The notes: generated by a model from the letters alone, not told the origin. Shown: positions 45,448 through 55,231, counted from the stretch's first letter. The stretch is 64,000 bases of DNA from Lactobacillus sp. ESL0677 (GCF_029392875.1 NZ_CP113946.1:1240001-1304000); one strand, 5' to 3'. Made by a program: numbers and translations.

Positions 45448-46193
45448 TGCTGATCACCGTCCTCGTTAACTACAAGGCAAACGGTAATATTATCGCCACC
45501 GCCTAAGCGGTTAGCTTCGTTGATTAATTTGCGGCAGCGTTCCTTTAAAGACAATTCTTTAGTTGCCAAAATTTGTTGAATCTGGGGGTCACTTAACGAA
45601 TTGGTCAACCCATCTGTACATAGCAAAATCACGTCATTATCATGCAAAGTTATCTGGCGAAATTCTGGATCAATTGTGCTAGAAACGCCAAGTGCTTGCG
45701 TAATAATATTTTTTTGCGGGTGGTGCTTGGCTTGCTGTTTAGTAATTTGGCCAATTTTAACAAGTTCATTAACCAGCGAATGATCTTCGACTAACTGGAT
45801 AAACTTGCCCGCGGTATAACTGTATGCTCGCGAGTCGCCTAAGTGAGCAATTAAAGCTTCTTGTGCAAAAACAACGGCCAAGACAATCGTCGTGCCCATC
45901 CCATTCAAATCGGGAAAACGGTCAGCAGTCTTTAAAATCGTCTCATTTTCGGAATTAAGCTGAACATCAAGCCACTTACGAGCACTGTCACAATCAGTAA
46001 AGTCAGTTACGCCAAAGCTATGGCCCAAATGGCTAACTGCCATTGTCGAGGCAACATCCCCGCCCTGATGGCCACCCATGCCATCACAGACAATTGCCAT
46101 AGTTGCACCGCTCTTATTTTGAAAAACTCGTACAAAATCTTGATTGCTTTTCCGTATCCGACCGATACTCGAAGCGTATGCTGTTTTAATCAA
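45444..46193 (-). CDS. stp: PP2C-type protein phosphatase Stp (PrpC)
   Basis: A 249-residue metal-dependent phosphatase that reverses PrkC signalling. PP2C motifs: RKSNQDFV, VCDGMGGHQGGDVAS, AHLGDSRAY, LLCTDGLTNSL and GGGDNITV, with the metal-binding Asp residues. TTG start at 46193, 8 nt after GAGG, which lies in the end of rsmB. Confidence 0.95.
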   Translation of the reverse strand: MIKTAYASSIGRIRKSNQDFVRVFQNKSGATMAIVCDGMGGHQGGDVASTMAVSHLGHSFGVTDFTDCDSARKWLDVQLNSENETILKTADRFPDLNGMGTTIVLAVVFAQEALIAHLGDSRAYSYTAGKFIQLVEDHSLVNELVKIGQITKQQAKHHPQKNIITQALGVSSTIDPEFRQITLHDNDVILLCTDGLTNSLSDPQIQQILATKELSLKERCRKLINEANRLGGGDNITVCLVVNEDGDQQ

Positions 46194-46197
46194 AACT

Positions 46198-47523
46198 CTA
46201 ACCTCGCCTTACAAACTTAGCAATGAAAAAGCCATCACTGCCATAACTATCAGGTAAAATCTTGAGCATCCCTTCTGGTGCATCAATTTTGCCCGCTTTA
46301 AACGCCTGCAATTCAAATTCAGGATGTTGCTTTAAGAATGTCTTGACTACTGCCTCATCCTCTTCAACGGCAATGGTACACGTAGAATAAACTAGTTCGC
46401 CATTCGCCTTTACCAGACCACTTAAATGATCAAGTAATGCTAGCTGCACTTTTTGCAAGTTAGTTAAATCACTCAAACTCTTGGTATAACGGATTTCCGG
46501 CTTGCGGCGTAATAATCCCAAACCAGAACAAGGTGCATCAACCAGAATTTTAGCAAATTGACCTTGCGCAAAAACTTGGTCGGCCTTGCGAGCGTCCATT
46601 GCCTTAGTGACAACGCGCTCGTTCACATTCATTCGTTCAGCATTCTGCTTAACCAGCCGCAACTTATTTTCATGAATATCGAGCGCAGTCACGTAGCCAG
46701 TTGCCAATTGTTCCGCAATCTGCACGGTTTTGCCACCAGGTGCACTACAAGCATCCAGCACTTCTTCATCACCCATAAAATTGAAAGCATTTACCGCTAA
46801 ACTAGCAGCTTCATCTTGAATTGTCAATTTACCATCTTGAAATAACGGTGTCTCACTGACGCCGCCGCGATCTAAAACTAGCTCGTCACTTGTTAAGGCT
46901 GACTCTTCTGGAGCAAAACCTAAATTTATCAGCGCTTTAATTACTTCTTCAGTATCTACTGAGCGGGCAACGCGCACCGTATTTTTTGCGGGCAAATTAA
47001 TACTGGCCAAAATACTGCTCGTGCGTTCAAACCCCCAATTGTTAATTAAATATTGCACTAACCATTCAGGCACACTCTCTTTGACGCTCAAGTATTGTAT
47101 GGCATCCTTCTTATCAGGTAAGACTGATCCGCGGCGAATTAACGCATGCAAAATACCGTTGACAATTTTAAAACCGGTTGAATGCGGCTTACCGAATTGC
47201 TTAGCCAGCAGATTGGCCTCATTGACTGCTGCCCTGTTAGGCACCTTATCTAAAAATAAAATTTGGTAGCTCGACATCAATAATAACGGCAACAAATAAT
47301 CTTCTTTAAGCTTGGTCTTAACTAGGTCATGCAGCTGGTATTCTAAATAAATTTTGTATTGAATCGTGCCATAAACTAAGCGAGTACAAAAATTGCGGTC
47401 TGCTTGACTTAATTGCGAATGCCGCAGACTGTTATTCAAGCTAATGTTTGAGTATGACCCATCGCGCAAAACGCGAATCAGTGTTTGCAGCGCGACTGCA
47501 CGCGCACTTTTAGTCGTCGACAA
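46198..47523 (-). CDS. rsmB: 16S rRNA m5C967 methyltransferase RsmB
   Basis: A 441-residue enzyme with an N-terminal NusB-like RNA-binding domain (about 1-140) and a C-terminal methyltransferase (DACSAPGGKTVQIAEQ SAM site, DAPCSGLGLLRRKPEIRY and STCTI catalytic cysteines). TTG start overlapping the last 14 nt of fmt. Confidence 0.95.
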   Translation of the reverse strand: MSTTKSARAVALQTLIRVLRDGSYSNISLNNSLRHSQLSQADRNFCTRLVYGTIQYKIYLEYQLHDLVKTKLKEDYLLPLLLMSSYQILFLDKVPNRAAVNEANLLAKQFGKPHSTGFKIVNGILHALIRRGSVLPDKKDAIQYLSVKESVPEWLVQYLINNWGFERTSSILASINLPAKNTVRVARSVDTEEVIKALINLGFAPEESALTSDELVLDRGGVSETPLFQDGKLTIQDEAASLAVNAFNFMGDEEVLDACSAPGGKTVQIAEQLATGYVTALDIHENKLRLVKQNAERMNVNERVVTKAMDARKADQVFAQGQFAKILVDAPCSGLGLLRRKPEIRYTKSLSDLTNLQKVQLALLDHLSGLVKANGELVYSTCTIAVEEDEAVVKTFLKQHPEFELQAFKAGKIDAPEGMLKILPDSYGSDGFFIAKFVRRG

Positions 47524-48454
47524 TTTGTTCTCCTACCGTATATTTACTGCCTTGACCGTTCAAGAAGTTGTTAACGGTCATTTTCTTTTTACCTGCTGGC
47601 TGTAACTCCAATAAGTTCAGCACCGTTCCTTGCGCAAAACTAATTGCAAAACGGTCATCGCTTGCAACTAAACTACCTGCCGGCAGTTCTGTTTGCTCTG
47701 AACTAACTTCTGCTCGCCACACCTTCAGGCGCTTGCCAGCAACTGATAAATAGGCTCCGGGATCAGGATTAAGTCCGCGAATTAAATTGTTAGCTTGTGT
47801 TGCCGTTAATGTCAGCTTAATTTGCTCCTGGTCTTTTTGAATATTAGGTGAAAAGACAACCTTACTTGCATCCTGCGGCGTCTTTTGGTCCGGATTAGCA
47901 ATGATCTGGGGCAAGGTTTCGAGCAATAAGTCACGACCCAGCAACGATAATTTGGTAAATATGCTGCCAGTGGTGTCTTCTGGTTCAATCTTGAGTGACT
48001 TTTGCGCATAAATATCGCCGGCATCCATCTTCTTGACCATTTCCATAATTGTTATTCCAGTTTCAGAATCGCCATTGATTAGTGAATACTGAATTGGCGC
48101 TCCACCACGGTATTTTGGCAATAATGAGCCGTGCACATTAACTGCCGCAATTTTAACTGAATTTAAGAATTTGGTCGGCAAAAATTGCCCGTAGGCAGCA
48201 GTAATAATTAGGTCAGCGTGTAAGGCGATCAACTTAGCTATCTCTGGCGAACCTGACAATTTAACTGGTTGAACAACTGGCAGATTAAGTTCTTCTGCAG
48301 CCACCTTCACTGGCGTTGGGGTAACCTTTTGCTTACGGCCCACCTTTTTATCTGGCTGCGTAACAACCGCTTTAATATCATAATTGTTCTCTACCAGTGC
48401 CTGCAAAATCGGCACCGCAAAATCGGGGGTGCCCATAAAAATAACTGAAGTCAT
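47510..48454 (-). CDS. fmt: Methionyl-tRNA formyltransferase
   Basis: A 314-residue enzyme that formylates initiator tRNA. FMGTPDFAVPIL and the catalytic loop HGSLLPKYRGGAPIQ are diagnostic; the C-terminal tRNA-binding domain is present. ATG at 48454 is 7 nt after AAAGGAG; an ATG two codons earlier sits too close to that site. Confidence 0.96.
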   Translation of the reverse strand: MTSVIFMGTPDFAVPILQALVENNYDIKAVVTQPDKKVGRKQKVTPTPVKVAAEELNLPVVQPVKLSGSPEIAKLIALHADLIITAAYGQFLPTKFLNSVKIAAVNVHGSLLPKYRGGAPIQYSLINGDSETGITIMEMVKKMDAGDIYAQKSLKIEPEDTTGSIFTKLSLLGRDLLLETLPQIIANPDQKTPQDASKVVFSPNIQKDQEQIKLTLTATQANNLIRGLNPDPGAYLSVAGKRLKVWRAEVSSEQTELPAGSLVASDDRFAISFAQGTVLNLLELQPAGKKKMTVNNFLNGQGSKYTVGEQIVDD

Positions 48455-48466
48455 TGACATTCTCCT

Positions 48467-50866
48467 TTACATAATTCGCTCAGGCTCATTGTCGATATAC
48501 ACGCTTAAGCCGTACTTCTTTACTTCCTGCGCTGAGTCCTGAATTTGGTGTAATAAATTATTTAAGTTAACTTCTTTTTTATATTTTACCAGTATTTGAT
48601 AATAATATTTGTTTTTTAGACGAGAAATTGCACTCGGTGTCGGTCCCAAGACAATCGTTGCTGGATGCAAGTTAGCTTGCAAGCGACGTTTAATCTTAAA
48701 TGCTTCGCGAGCAGCATTTTGCTCCTTTTTGGCTGCAACCGATATTAACACCGTATAAAAATACGGCGGATAATTGCCTGCGTGCCGCATTTGCATTTCA
48801 TAAGCATAGAAGCGTTCATAATCCTGCGTTTGTGCCAGTTTAATTGCATAGTGATCTGGATTAAAGGTCTGAATGATAACCTCACCCTTTTTTTCAGCAC
48901 GGCCAGCACGGCCAGCAACTTGCGTTAACAATTCAAAAGTTCGTTCGGAAGCATTGTAATCTGGTAGCCATAAGCCGGTATCAGCATTGACAACCCCAAC
49001 AAGTGTGACATTGGGAAAGTCCAGCCCTTTGGCAATCATTTGTGTCCCCAGTAAAATATCTGCCTCATGATTCCCAAATGCATCCAAAATCCGTTTAAAT
49101 GCGCCCTTGCGCCGGGTTGTGTCAACATCCATCCGCAAAATTCTTGCACCAGGCAATAGCGAATTCAATTCTTCCTGAACCTTTTGCGTGCCTGTGCCTA
49201 AGAAACGAATCTTTGAACTTTGGCAGTTAGGACATTTGCTTGGAATTACTATAGTATAGCCGCAGTAATGGCATTGCATTTGTCCTGTATCTTTGTGCAT
49301 TGTTAGCGACAGATCACAGTTGGGGCACTTCATAACGTAACCACATTCGCGGCACAACATAAAGTTAGCAAAGCCGCGCCGATTAAGCATCAGTATCACT
49401 TGCTCTTTTTTAGCTAAGCGTTCCTGAATTGCAGTAACCAATTGCACCGTTAAGTCCAATTGCCCACCAGCAAAATCAGCTTGCTTAAGATCAATTAAAT
49501 TAACTTCGGGCAACTTTTTCTGGTTAGCTCGTTTAGTCAATTTTAATAATTGATACACGCCCTTTTGTGCGCGCGCACGACTACCAAGTGATGGTGTGGC
49601 ACTACCTAGCACTAAGGGACAAGAATTGTACTTACTGCGCCAGATAGCCACATCTCGGGCATGATAACGCGGATTATCTTCCTGCTTGTATGAAGATTCA
49701 TGCTCCTCATCAATGACAATTAGACCGATATTAGTTAAGGGTGCAAACACCGCACTACGTGCACCGACAACAACTCTGACCTCACCGCGGCGGATTCGCC
49801 GCCACTCGTCATACAATTCGCCTTCCGACAAGCCACTATGCAACACCGCAACTTGCTCGCCAAAGCGCGCTTTGACTTGGGTCACCATCTGCGGCGTTAG
49901 CGAAATCTCCGGCACCAGCATTAGCGCATTCTTCCCACTAATCAGGGTTTGGTTGATTGCATGCAAATAAACCTCGGTTTTCCCGCTACCTGTGATGCCT
50001 TCAAGCAAAAAAGTCTGCGGCTTGGCAGTTTGAATAGCAGGCACAACTTGGTTTAGTGCAGCTTGTTGCTCTTCGTTCAATCTGATTTTGGCATGAGGAT
50101 GTTTGCTCTTGGTAAAAGTAGCTAGCGGATCACGATAAACTTCCAGCGCCGACTTTTTCAACCAGCCTTTTTTGACAGCACTTGTTAATGAAGCTGTATT
50201 AACTTGAGCTACTTGTTCCAACTGGCTTTGCAGCATCGGGAAGGCAGAATAATTTTCAATTATCGCCATCAGCAGTTGCCTTTGCTTAACCGCATTTTGT
50301 CGTAAAGACACATAAAGGTCGATGTAGTCTTTTTTAGTTAATACCAAGGCATACTGGTTTTGCGTCTTCACCTTAGCTCGATTTTCAACCAAATATTCAA
50401 TTTTGGCATCATCATTACGAAGTAATTTGCGGATTGCCGCAATTTCCTTGGCATCAGTAATTTTATTTAAATCAACTGGTTCTCCCTGAAAAAATGGTAA
50501 TTCTTTTACCTGAGGAGATTGTGGTACCAAAATTTTGCGATAATTTGCCCGCATCACTCGCGGCAACATTGCCTTTAACAGCGTAATCCGATATGAAAAT
50601 ATGCGGTCAGCCAGTTCTTTAGATAACTCTACTAACTCTGGTGTTAACGGCGGCATTTCGTCAACAACTAACAGCAGATCCTTTAACTTACCTTGAAACT
50701 GGCTGCTCTCAGTTAGGCCAACCACAAAGCCTTGCAATTTTCGCGGACCAAATGGTACAAACACTCGTGAACCAATTTCGACATTACCAACTTCATCAGG
50801 AATATGATATTCAAAAATCCGGTCCGTTTGCTTAGCTGCAATATCTACAATTACTTGCGCAATCAT
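48467..50866 (-). CDS. priA: Primosomal replication restart helicase PriA
   Basis: A 799-residue helicase. N-terminal DNA-binding domain, helicase with GITGSGKTEVYLHAI and DEEHESSYKQ, and two zinc sites (CRECGYVMKCPNC, CHYCGYTIVIPSKCPNC). QVAGRAGRAEKKGEV is motif VI. Restarts collapsed forks, so functionally linked to recG and recN in this window. Confidence 0.96.
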   Translation of the reverse strand: MIAQVIVDIAAKQTDRIFEYHIPDEVGNVEIGSRVFVPFGPRKLQGFVVGLTESSQFQGKLKDLLLVVDEMPPLTPELVELSKELADRIFSYRITLLKAMLPRVMRANYRKILVPQSPQVKELPFFQGEPVDLNKITDAKEIAAIRKLLRNDDAKIEYLVENRAKVKTQNQYALVLTKKDYIDLYVSLRQNAVKQRQLLMAIIENYSAFPMLQSQLEQVAQVNTASLTSAVKKGWLKKSALEVYRDPLATFTKSKHPHAKIRLNEEQQAALNQVVPAIQTAKPQTFLLEGITGSGKTEVYLHAINQTLISGKNALMLVPEISLTPQMVTQVKARFGEQVAVLHSGLSEGELYDEWRRIRRGEVRVVVGARSAVFAPLTNIGLIVIDEEHESSYKQEDNPRYHARDVAIWRSKYNSCPLVLGSATPSLGSRARAQKGVYQLLKLTKRANQKKLPEVNLIDLKQADFAGGQLDLTVQLVTAIQERLAKKEQVILMLNRRGFANFMLCRECGYVMKCPNCDLSLTMHKDTGQMQCHYCGYTIVIPSKCPNCQSSKIRFLGTGTQKVQEELNSLLPGARILRMDVDTTRRKGAFKRILDAFGNHEADILLGTQMIAKGLDFPNVTLVGVVNADTGLWLPDYNASERTFELLTQVAGRAGRAEKKGEVIIQTFNPDHYAIKLAQTQDYERFYAYEMQMRHAGNYPPYFYTVLISVAAKKEQNAAREAFKIKRRLQANLHPATIVLGPTPSAISRLKNKYYYQILVKYKKEVNLNNLLHQIQDSAQEVKKYGLSVYIDNEPERIM

Positions 50867-50877
50867 TTAATCACCTT

Positions 50878-50915
50878 GAAAAAAATGACCTCCATCACTT
50901 GCGGATGAAGGTCAT
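50878..50915 (-). terminator. Internal terminator between rpoZ and priA
   Basis: 12-bp stem with one wobble (50885-50896 with 50904-50915), 7-nt loop, T7 on the minus strand. Probably attenuates gmk-rpoZ transcripts entering priA. Confidence 0.75.
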
Positions 50916-50929
50916 GAAATTTAACCAAC

Positions 50930-51148
50930 TTATTGATTAACCTCGCGATGTTCGGGATCAACGGTAACTTTACCGGCTTCGATTTCTTCCAGCGCCTTAC
51001 CGACAGGCTTTAGCGACTTGTAGCTCTTTAATGCTTCTGGATCGCCAGCCTCTAATTCATGTGCTCTCTTAGCAGCAAGCACTGATAACGAATAACGCGA
51101 ATCAACACGTGCTAATAATTTGTCAATTGATGGATATGTAACTCTCAT
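50930..51148 (-). CDS. rpoZ: RNA polymerase omega subunit
   Basis: A 72-residue omega subunit ([33 protein letters not shown]). It assists RNA polymerase assembly. GGAGG precedes ATG. Follows gmk by 2 nt. Confidence 0.95.
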   Translation of the reverse strand: MRVTYPSIDKLLARVDSRYSLSVLAAKRAHELEAGDPEALKSYKSLKPVGKALEEIEAGKVTVDPEHREVNQ

Positions 51149-51150
51149 AA

Positions 51151-51765
51151 TTAGTCCTCCCTGACCATTTTCCGGTAAGTATCAATTACCCGTTTGACGC
51201 TAACATGCTCGGCATCAACAATTGCTTTAATATGATGAACAGCATTTGCCACCTCATCATTAACAACTGCATAATCATAATCTTGCATTACCAATATTTC
51301 TTCTCTGGCCTGCTTGATGCGACCCATAATGATGTCTTCTGATTCTGTGCCACGATTTTCCAAGCGCTCGTGCAAAGTGTGTAAGTCTGGTGGGGTTAAG
51401 AAAATAAAAACTCCATCCGGCATTTGTTCACGCACTTTTTGCGCCCCATTAACGTCAATCTCTAACAACACATCTTTACCCTGCTCCAGCATTTTTTTCA
51501 CTGGTGTAAGCGGCGTCCCATAATAATGGTCCACATATCTATTATATTCTAGAAGTTCGCCATGGTTAATAGCTTGCTTAAAACGTTCTTCTGAAACGAA
51601 AAAATAATCTTTGCCATTAACTTCGCCAGGCCGCGGCTTACGCGTCGTCATTGACACTGAATATTCAAACGGAAAAACTTTATTCTTAACTATTGCACTT
51701 TTAACGGTTCCTTTGCCAACTCCTGAAGGACCCGAAAGGACAAGTAACAAACCTTTATCTGCCAT
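51151..51765 (-). CDS. gmk: Guanylate kinase
   Basis: A 204-residue GMP kinase. P-loop [16 protein letters not shown]-binding [15 protein letters not shown], and lid [19 protein letters not shown] upstream of ATG. First gene of the cluster running to thiN, with a promoter at 51798-51826. Confidence 0.97.
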   Translation of the reverse strand: MADKGLLLVLSGPSGVGKGTVKSAIVKNKVFPFEYSVSMTTRKPRPGEVNGKDYFFVSEERFKQAINHGELLEYNRYVDHYYGTPLTPVKKMLEQGKDVLLEIDVNGAQKVREQMPDGVFIFLTPPDLHTLHERLENRGTESEDIIMGRIKQAREEILVMQDYDYAVVNDEVANAVHHIKAIVDAEHVSVKRVIDTYRKMVRED

Positions 51766-51797
51766 GCCATACTCCCCTATAAAAAGCTATTAAGTCT

Positions 51798-51826
51798 ATT
51801 TAAAACTAAATGTAACAGTTTTTCAA
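51798..51826 (-). promoter_or_regulatory. Probable promoter of the gmk cluster
   Basis: Minus strand TTGAAA (51821-51826), 17-nt spacer, TTAAAT (51798-51803). Confidence 0.5.
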
Positions 51827-51856
51827 GTTAATAAGTTTTTTAAACAAATTTACGCC

Positions 51857-51912
51857 AAACACTTGTTTTCGTAAACAGATGTTCGTATAATGAGCTTATC
51901 AAACAAATGTTC
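51857..51912 (+). promoter_or_regulatory. SOS promoter with three LexA-type boxes
   Basis: TTGTTT (51863-51868) and a consensus TATAAT (51886-51891), 17 nt apart. Three boxes overlap it: AAACACTTGTTT (51857-51868, on the -35), AAACAGATGTTC (51873-51884, in the spacer) and AAACAAATGTTC (51901-51912, just downstream). The last two continue into G, giving the GTTCG half-site of the Gram-positive SOS box. The third box is identical to the complement of the lexA box at 9184-9195. Confidence 0.75.
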
Positions 51913-51934
51913 GCTACTTTTGAGGGGTGCTTTA

Positions 51935-52210
51935 ATGAAAAACTCGCTTAAGAAAATTTACCACTATCTATTTACTTATGATGATGACAAATTAAGCATT
52001 TATAACCAAGCTTATCGCCATATTTTAACTACCCTAAACTTTGCTCTGTTGCACCGTGATTTTGTCATGATTACCTACCCAAACGACACAAGTGAAATCG
52101 GCCAGATTGTTAAGCGCGTATCGACTGGACGCTTTATTTTACGTTCTAATGACCGTAAGATATTAACAATAATTGATGTCAGCAATATTTTTCGGATTGA
52201 TTTAGCTTAA
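51935..52210 (+). CDS. Small SOS-controlled protein of unknown function
   Basis: A 91-residue protein, predicted pI slightly basic, no TM helix or Cys cluster. The N-terminal half is helical and aromatic-rich (KKIYHYLFTYDDDKLS); the C-terminal half looks beta-rich (ITYPNDTSEIGQIVKRVS, ILTIIDVSNIFRIDLA), somewhat like YolD-type proteins, which in Firmicutes are often SOS genes beside Y-family polymerases. No polymerase is adjacent. ATG at 51935 follows GAGGGG. Single gene with its own strong LexA-type promoter and terminator. Function unknown; the YolD likeness is tentative. Confidence 0.8.
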   Translation: MKNSLKKIYHYLFTYDDDKLSIYNQAYRHILTTLNFALLHRDFVMITYPNDTSEIGQIVKRVSTGRFILRSNDRKILTIIDVSNIFRIDLA

Positions 52211-52221
52211 CAAAAATAGCC

Positions 52222-52256
52222 AAAAGCTCGAGAACTAAAAATTCTCGAGCTTTTTT
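52222..52256. terminator. Bidirectional terminator between the SOS gene and the ASCH gene
   Basis: Perfect 13-bp stem (52222-52234 with 52242-52254), 7-nt loop, T6 on the plus strand and A4 at the other end, between converging stop codons. Confidence 0.85.
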
Positions 52257-52258
52257 GA

Positions 52259-52699
52259 TTATGAAATTTTGGCAAACACTTCACAGACAACTAGTGTCTC
52301 GTCATTAAAGGTCCAGCCTTCTTCTTTACACTCTTTAGTAAAGAAATCAACATGTGCCTGATGCCAATATGCATACGTGCGGTCGCCCTCGCCCTCATGA
52401 TAAGCATGCTCTTGTGATACCTGCTTAAAGGGCATTACCTCACAGACCTTGTTTTGCACGACGCAAACTGGCTTATTAGAACCATCCAGAATAATGCAAT
52501 ATTTACCCACTTGCGCCAGACTATCCTCTGGCACATAAATGCTAGTTGTTGCCGTTTTTATTCCCCGATTAACTAGATCAGCTAATTTGTCAGCCATTTT
52601 TTTCGTGTCGCCAAAGGCAAATGCCTCATCCAACTCGCTAGGATTAATTGCTCTTTCATTACAAAAATTACGCCAATACTGTTCTATTTGTGCATTCAT
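52259..52699 (-). CDS. ASCH domain protein
   Basis: A 146-residue ASCH-superfamily protein (FAFGDTKKMADKLADLV, GIKTATTSIY, GKYCIILDGSNKPVCVVQ, EGEGDRTYAYW). The fold is PUA-like, and relatives are RNA-binding or N4-acetylcytidine amidohydrolases. Catalytic role not assigned. Its ATG lies 32 nt inside the GNAT gene, so translation is probably coupled. Last gene of the nusB-recN cluster. Confidence 0.8.
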   Translation of the reverse strand: MNAQIEQYWRNFCNERAINPSELDEAFAFGDTKKMADKLADLVNRGIKTATTSIYVPEDSLAQVGKYCIILDGSNKPVCVVQNKVCEVMPFKQVSQEHAYHEGEGDRTYAYWHQAHVDFFTKECKEEGWTFNDETLVVCEVFAKIS

Positions 52700-53549
52700 T
52701 TTTCACCAAATAAACTACTTCCGTGGCAACCACAAAGCCAGCATTCTTGTAAACATGAATTGCCGCTGGATTGTCACAGTCAACTTCGATAGAAAATTCC
52801 TTACAACCCTGTTCTTGTAGAGTTGCCATCATCTGTTTAATAAAGAACGTTGCAAAACCCCGACCGCGAAATTCTTCGGCAATTAACAAGCCAAAGAAAT
52901 AATCCGATTGACCGCAGTCAACGCCGCAATAGCCGACAATTTTATTTTGATAACGTAAGACAAAACTTAACCCAGTTGGATCCTTCAACCCTTGAACTAA
53001 ATAGTTCATCGTTGTCGTTAATGGCTCGTCAAAAGATGCATGATAAATTTTAGCAACTTCATCGACATCATCCGCTGTCATTTGCTCGACTGTTAATCCT
53101 GCAAGCGGTGAAGCCTTAACTGCCTTACTTGCTTTCATATAATATTCAGAGTCGGTAATTGTTAAAGCAGTATTCTTTAGAAAATCTGGATTTTGCTGTA
53201 AAAAGATTTTTTCAGAGACAAAACTATATTGGGAATAGCCATACTTTTGTGAAATTCTAACTGCATGTTTAAACATTTCAGTAGCAATACCCTGCCTGCG
53301 AAAGGCAGGAGCAACGATAATACTCAACTCGACTTCGCTACCTGGTTCCTCATCAGCATACAGCATAGTTAAGCCAACCAGCTTCTGCTTACAATACGCT
53401 AACACAAAAGTTGACATCTGCGAAAAATAATTATATTGATTGCTCAAATAAGGATCTTTAGTTGTTTGGTCAAATTGATGAACCTCATTAACCAGCTGAT
53501 TTACGGCTTCAAGTTCACTAGCAGTTAAAGCCACTTCTTCAACGATCAT
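52668..53549 (-). CDS. Tandem GNAT acetyltransferase
   Basis: A 293-residue protein with two GNAT domains: residues about 1-125 (VELSIIVAPAFRRQGIATEM) and about 140-290 (FFGLLIAEEFRGRGFATFF, ending IHVYKNAGF). Both have the acetyl-CoA-binding R/Q-x-x-G-x-G/A loop. Substrate unknown. The ATG overlaps the recN stop (ATGA), and the 3' end overlaps the ASCH gene. Confidence 0.85.
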   Translation of the reverse strand: MIVEEVALTASELEAVNQLVNEVHQFDQTTKDPYLSNQYNYFSQMSTFVLAYCKQKLVGLTMLYADEEPGSEVELSIIVAPAFRRQGIATEMFKHAVRISQKYGYSQYSFVSEKIFLQQNPDFLKNTALTITDSEYYMKASKAVKASPLAGLTVEQMTADDVDEVAKIYHASFDEPLTTTMNYLVQGLKDPTGLSFVLRYQNKIVGYCGVDCGQSDYFFGLLIAEEFRGRGFATFFIKQMMATLQEQGCKEFSIEVDCDNPAAIHVYKNAGFVVATEVVYLVKNECTNRTVLA

Positions 53550-55231
53550 TGTTTCTTTTTAAAACTCTCCATCAAATCTTCAGCATTCTGTTTAGCAGCT
53601 TCCGTTACGTTGCTGCCAGCCATCATTTCCGCAATTGCGGTAATTGTTTCCTCTTGCGTCAATGGCCCAATCTGGGTGTAAGTGGCGCCATCCTTAACTT
53701 GTTTAGCCACCAAGTACTTTTGGTCCCCTGCAGCTGCCACTTGCGGCGAGTGCGTGATCGCAATGACCTGTTTACTTTCACCAATTGAGTGCATCTTGGC
53801 ACCAATTGCGGCCGACACCCGACCAGAAACACCAGTATCAATTTCATCAAAAATCATGGTACCAACTGGTTCTACCCGGCTAAAAATCGCTTTTAGCGCT
53901 AAAATTAACCGCGATTGCTCACCACCAGAAACAATCTTAACAAGCGGCATCAAATCCTCGCCGGGATTTGGTGCAATCAAGAAGACAATTTCATCAGTAC
54001 CCTTACTGGTAAAAGTTGTCGTACTCGAAAAATCAATCGCAAACCGTGCTTTGGCCATATAGAGATCGGCCAATTCTTGCTTGATTTTTTCTTCAAGACT
54101 GCGGGCAACTTGCTCGCGCGTATCGTGCAATCCTCGCGCTTCTTGCGTCAGCTTGTCTTCAATTTCGGCAACCTGCTTCTGCAATTCTTCTTCATCAAGA
54201 CCACCAGTTTCATATTGCCCTAGTTCCTTTCGCACTTTTGTATAAAACGCAAAAACATCTTCAAGATCTGGGCCATACTTCTTCTTCAGCGAATTTAAGG
54301 TATCTAACCGGCTAGAAACATACTGGTAACGTTCCTCATCAAAGTCCATTTCATCTAGGACATTCGATAGTTCTCCGCGGGCATCACTTAAAGCATACAC
54401 CCCATCATCAATTGTCTTGGCAATATCCTTAAACTTGGAACCATATTCACTCAACTCGTTGGCAGCATTTTGCGCGTCGCCAATTAACGTCTCAATACCG
54501 TGCTCGTCATCATCATATAATTGCATCAAATAATTGGCAGTATCGACAATTTTCTGATAATTGTTCAGCTCGTTAAATTCTTCTTCAAGTTGCTCATCCT
54601 CATGGACATCTGTCAGGTTAGCCGCAGCCAATTCATCATTTTGAAATTTTAAAATGTCCTGCTTTTGTGCCAACTCCTGCGCGTCTTTACGCAGATGATT
54701 GAGCCGTGAAGTTAAAGTTTGCCACTTGGCAAAATCCTTTTGATAGCTTGCTAGAGCTGTCTTAAAACTTGCCGGCGCGTAATTATCCACTAAATCAATC
54801 TGCCGATCCTGATCCATTAGTATCTGCTGGTCATTTTGACCGTGAATATCAACTAAATAATTGCCTAACTCACGCAAGACATTAATGGTCGTCAACTGAC
54901 CATTAATGCGCACCACGTTGCGACCCTTGACAGCCAGTTCACGACTAATTATCAGCTGACCATCAGAATCTGGCAGACCATACTTTTCACATAATTCAGT
55001 GATTTCATTAGTACCCTGATTAACCTCAAATAATCCCGTGACAACGGCTTTTTTTTCACCGCTGCGGACCATTTCTTTTTGACCGCGCCCACCCATCAAG
55101 AGTGACACAGCATCAATAATAATTGATTTTCCGGCACCAGTTTCACCAATTAGCACCGTCATATTTTCTTGAAAGCGAACCTTCAGCGCCTTGATAATGG
55201 CAAAGTTCTTAATATCCAGCTCAACTAACAT
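53546..55231 (-). CDS. recN: DNA repair protein RecN
   Basis: A 561-residue SMC-like ATPase for double-strand break repair. Walker A GETGAGKSIIIDAVSLL, coiled coils (about 150-370), signature VSGGEQSRLILALK and Walker B MIFDEIDTGVSG. Follows tlyA by 9 nt; the ArgR gene often found between the two is absent. No LexA-type box was seen near it. Confidence 0.96.
   Translation of the reverse strand: MLVELDIKNFAIIKALKVRFQENMTVLIGETGAGKSIIIDAVSLLMGGRGQKEMVRSGEKKAVVTGLFEVNQGTNEITELCEKYGLPDSDGQLIISRELAVKGRNVVRINGQLTTINVLRELGNYLVDIHGQNDQQILMDQDRQIDLVDNYAPASFKTALASYQKDFAKWQTLTSRLNHLRKDAQELAQKQDILKFQNDELAAANLTDVHEDEQLEEEFNELNNYQKIVDTANYLMQLYDDDEHGIETLIGDAQNAANELSEYGSKFKDIAKTIDDGVYALSDARGELSNVLDEMDFDEERYQYVSSRLDTLNSLKKKYGPDLEDVFAFYTKVRKELGQYETGGLDEEELQKQVAEIEDKLTQEARGLHDTREQVARSLEEKIKQELADLYMAKARFAIDFSSTTTFTSKGTDEIVFLIAPNPGEDLMPLVKIVSGGEQSRLILALKAIFSRVEPVGTMIFDEIDTGVSGRVSAAIGAKMHSIGESKQVIAITHSPQVAAAGDQKYLVAKQVKDGATYTQIGPLTQEETITAIAEMMAGSNVTEAAKQNAEDLMESFKKKQ

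Noticed and set aside
53682..54062. 126-codon plus-strand frame opposite recN
   Set aside because: Antisense shadow of a well-conserved gene; no ribosome site or family resemblance.
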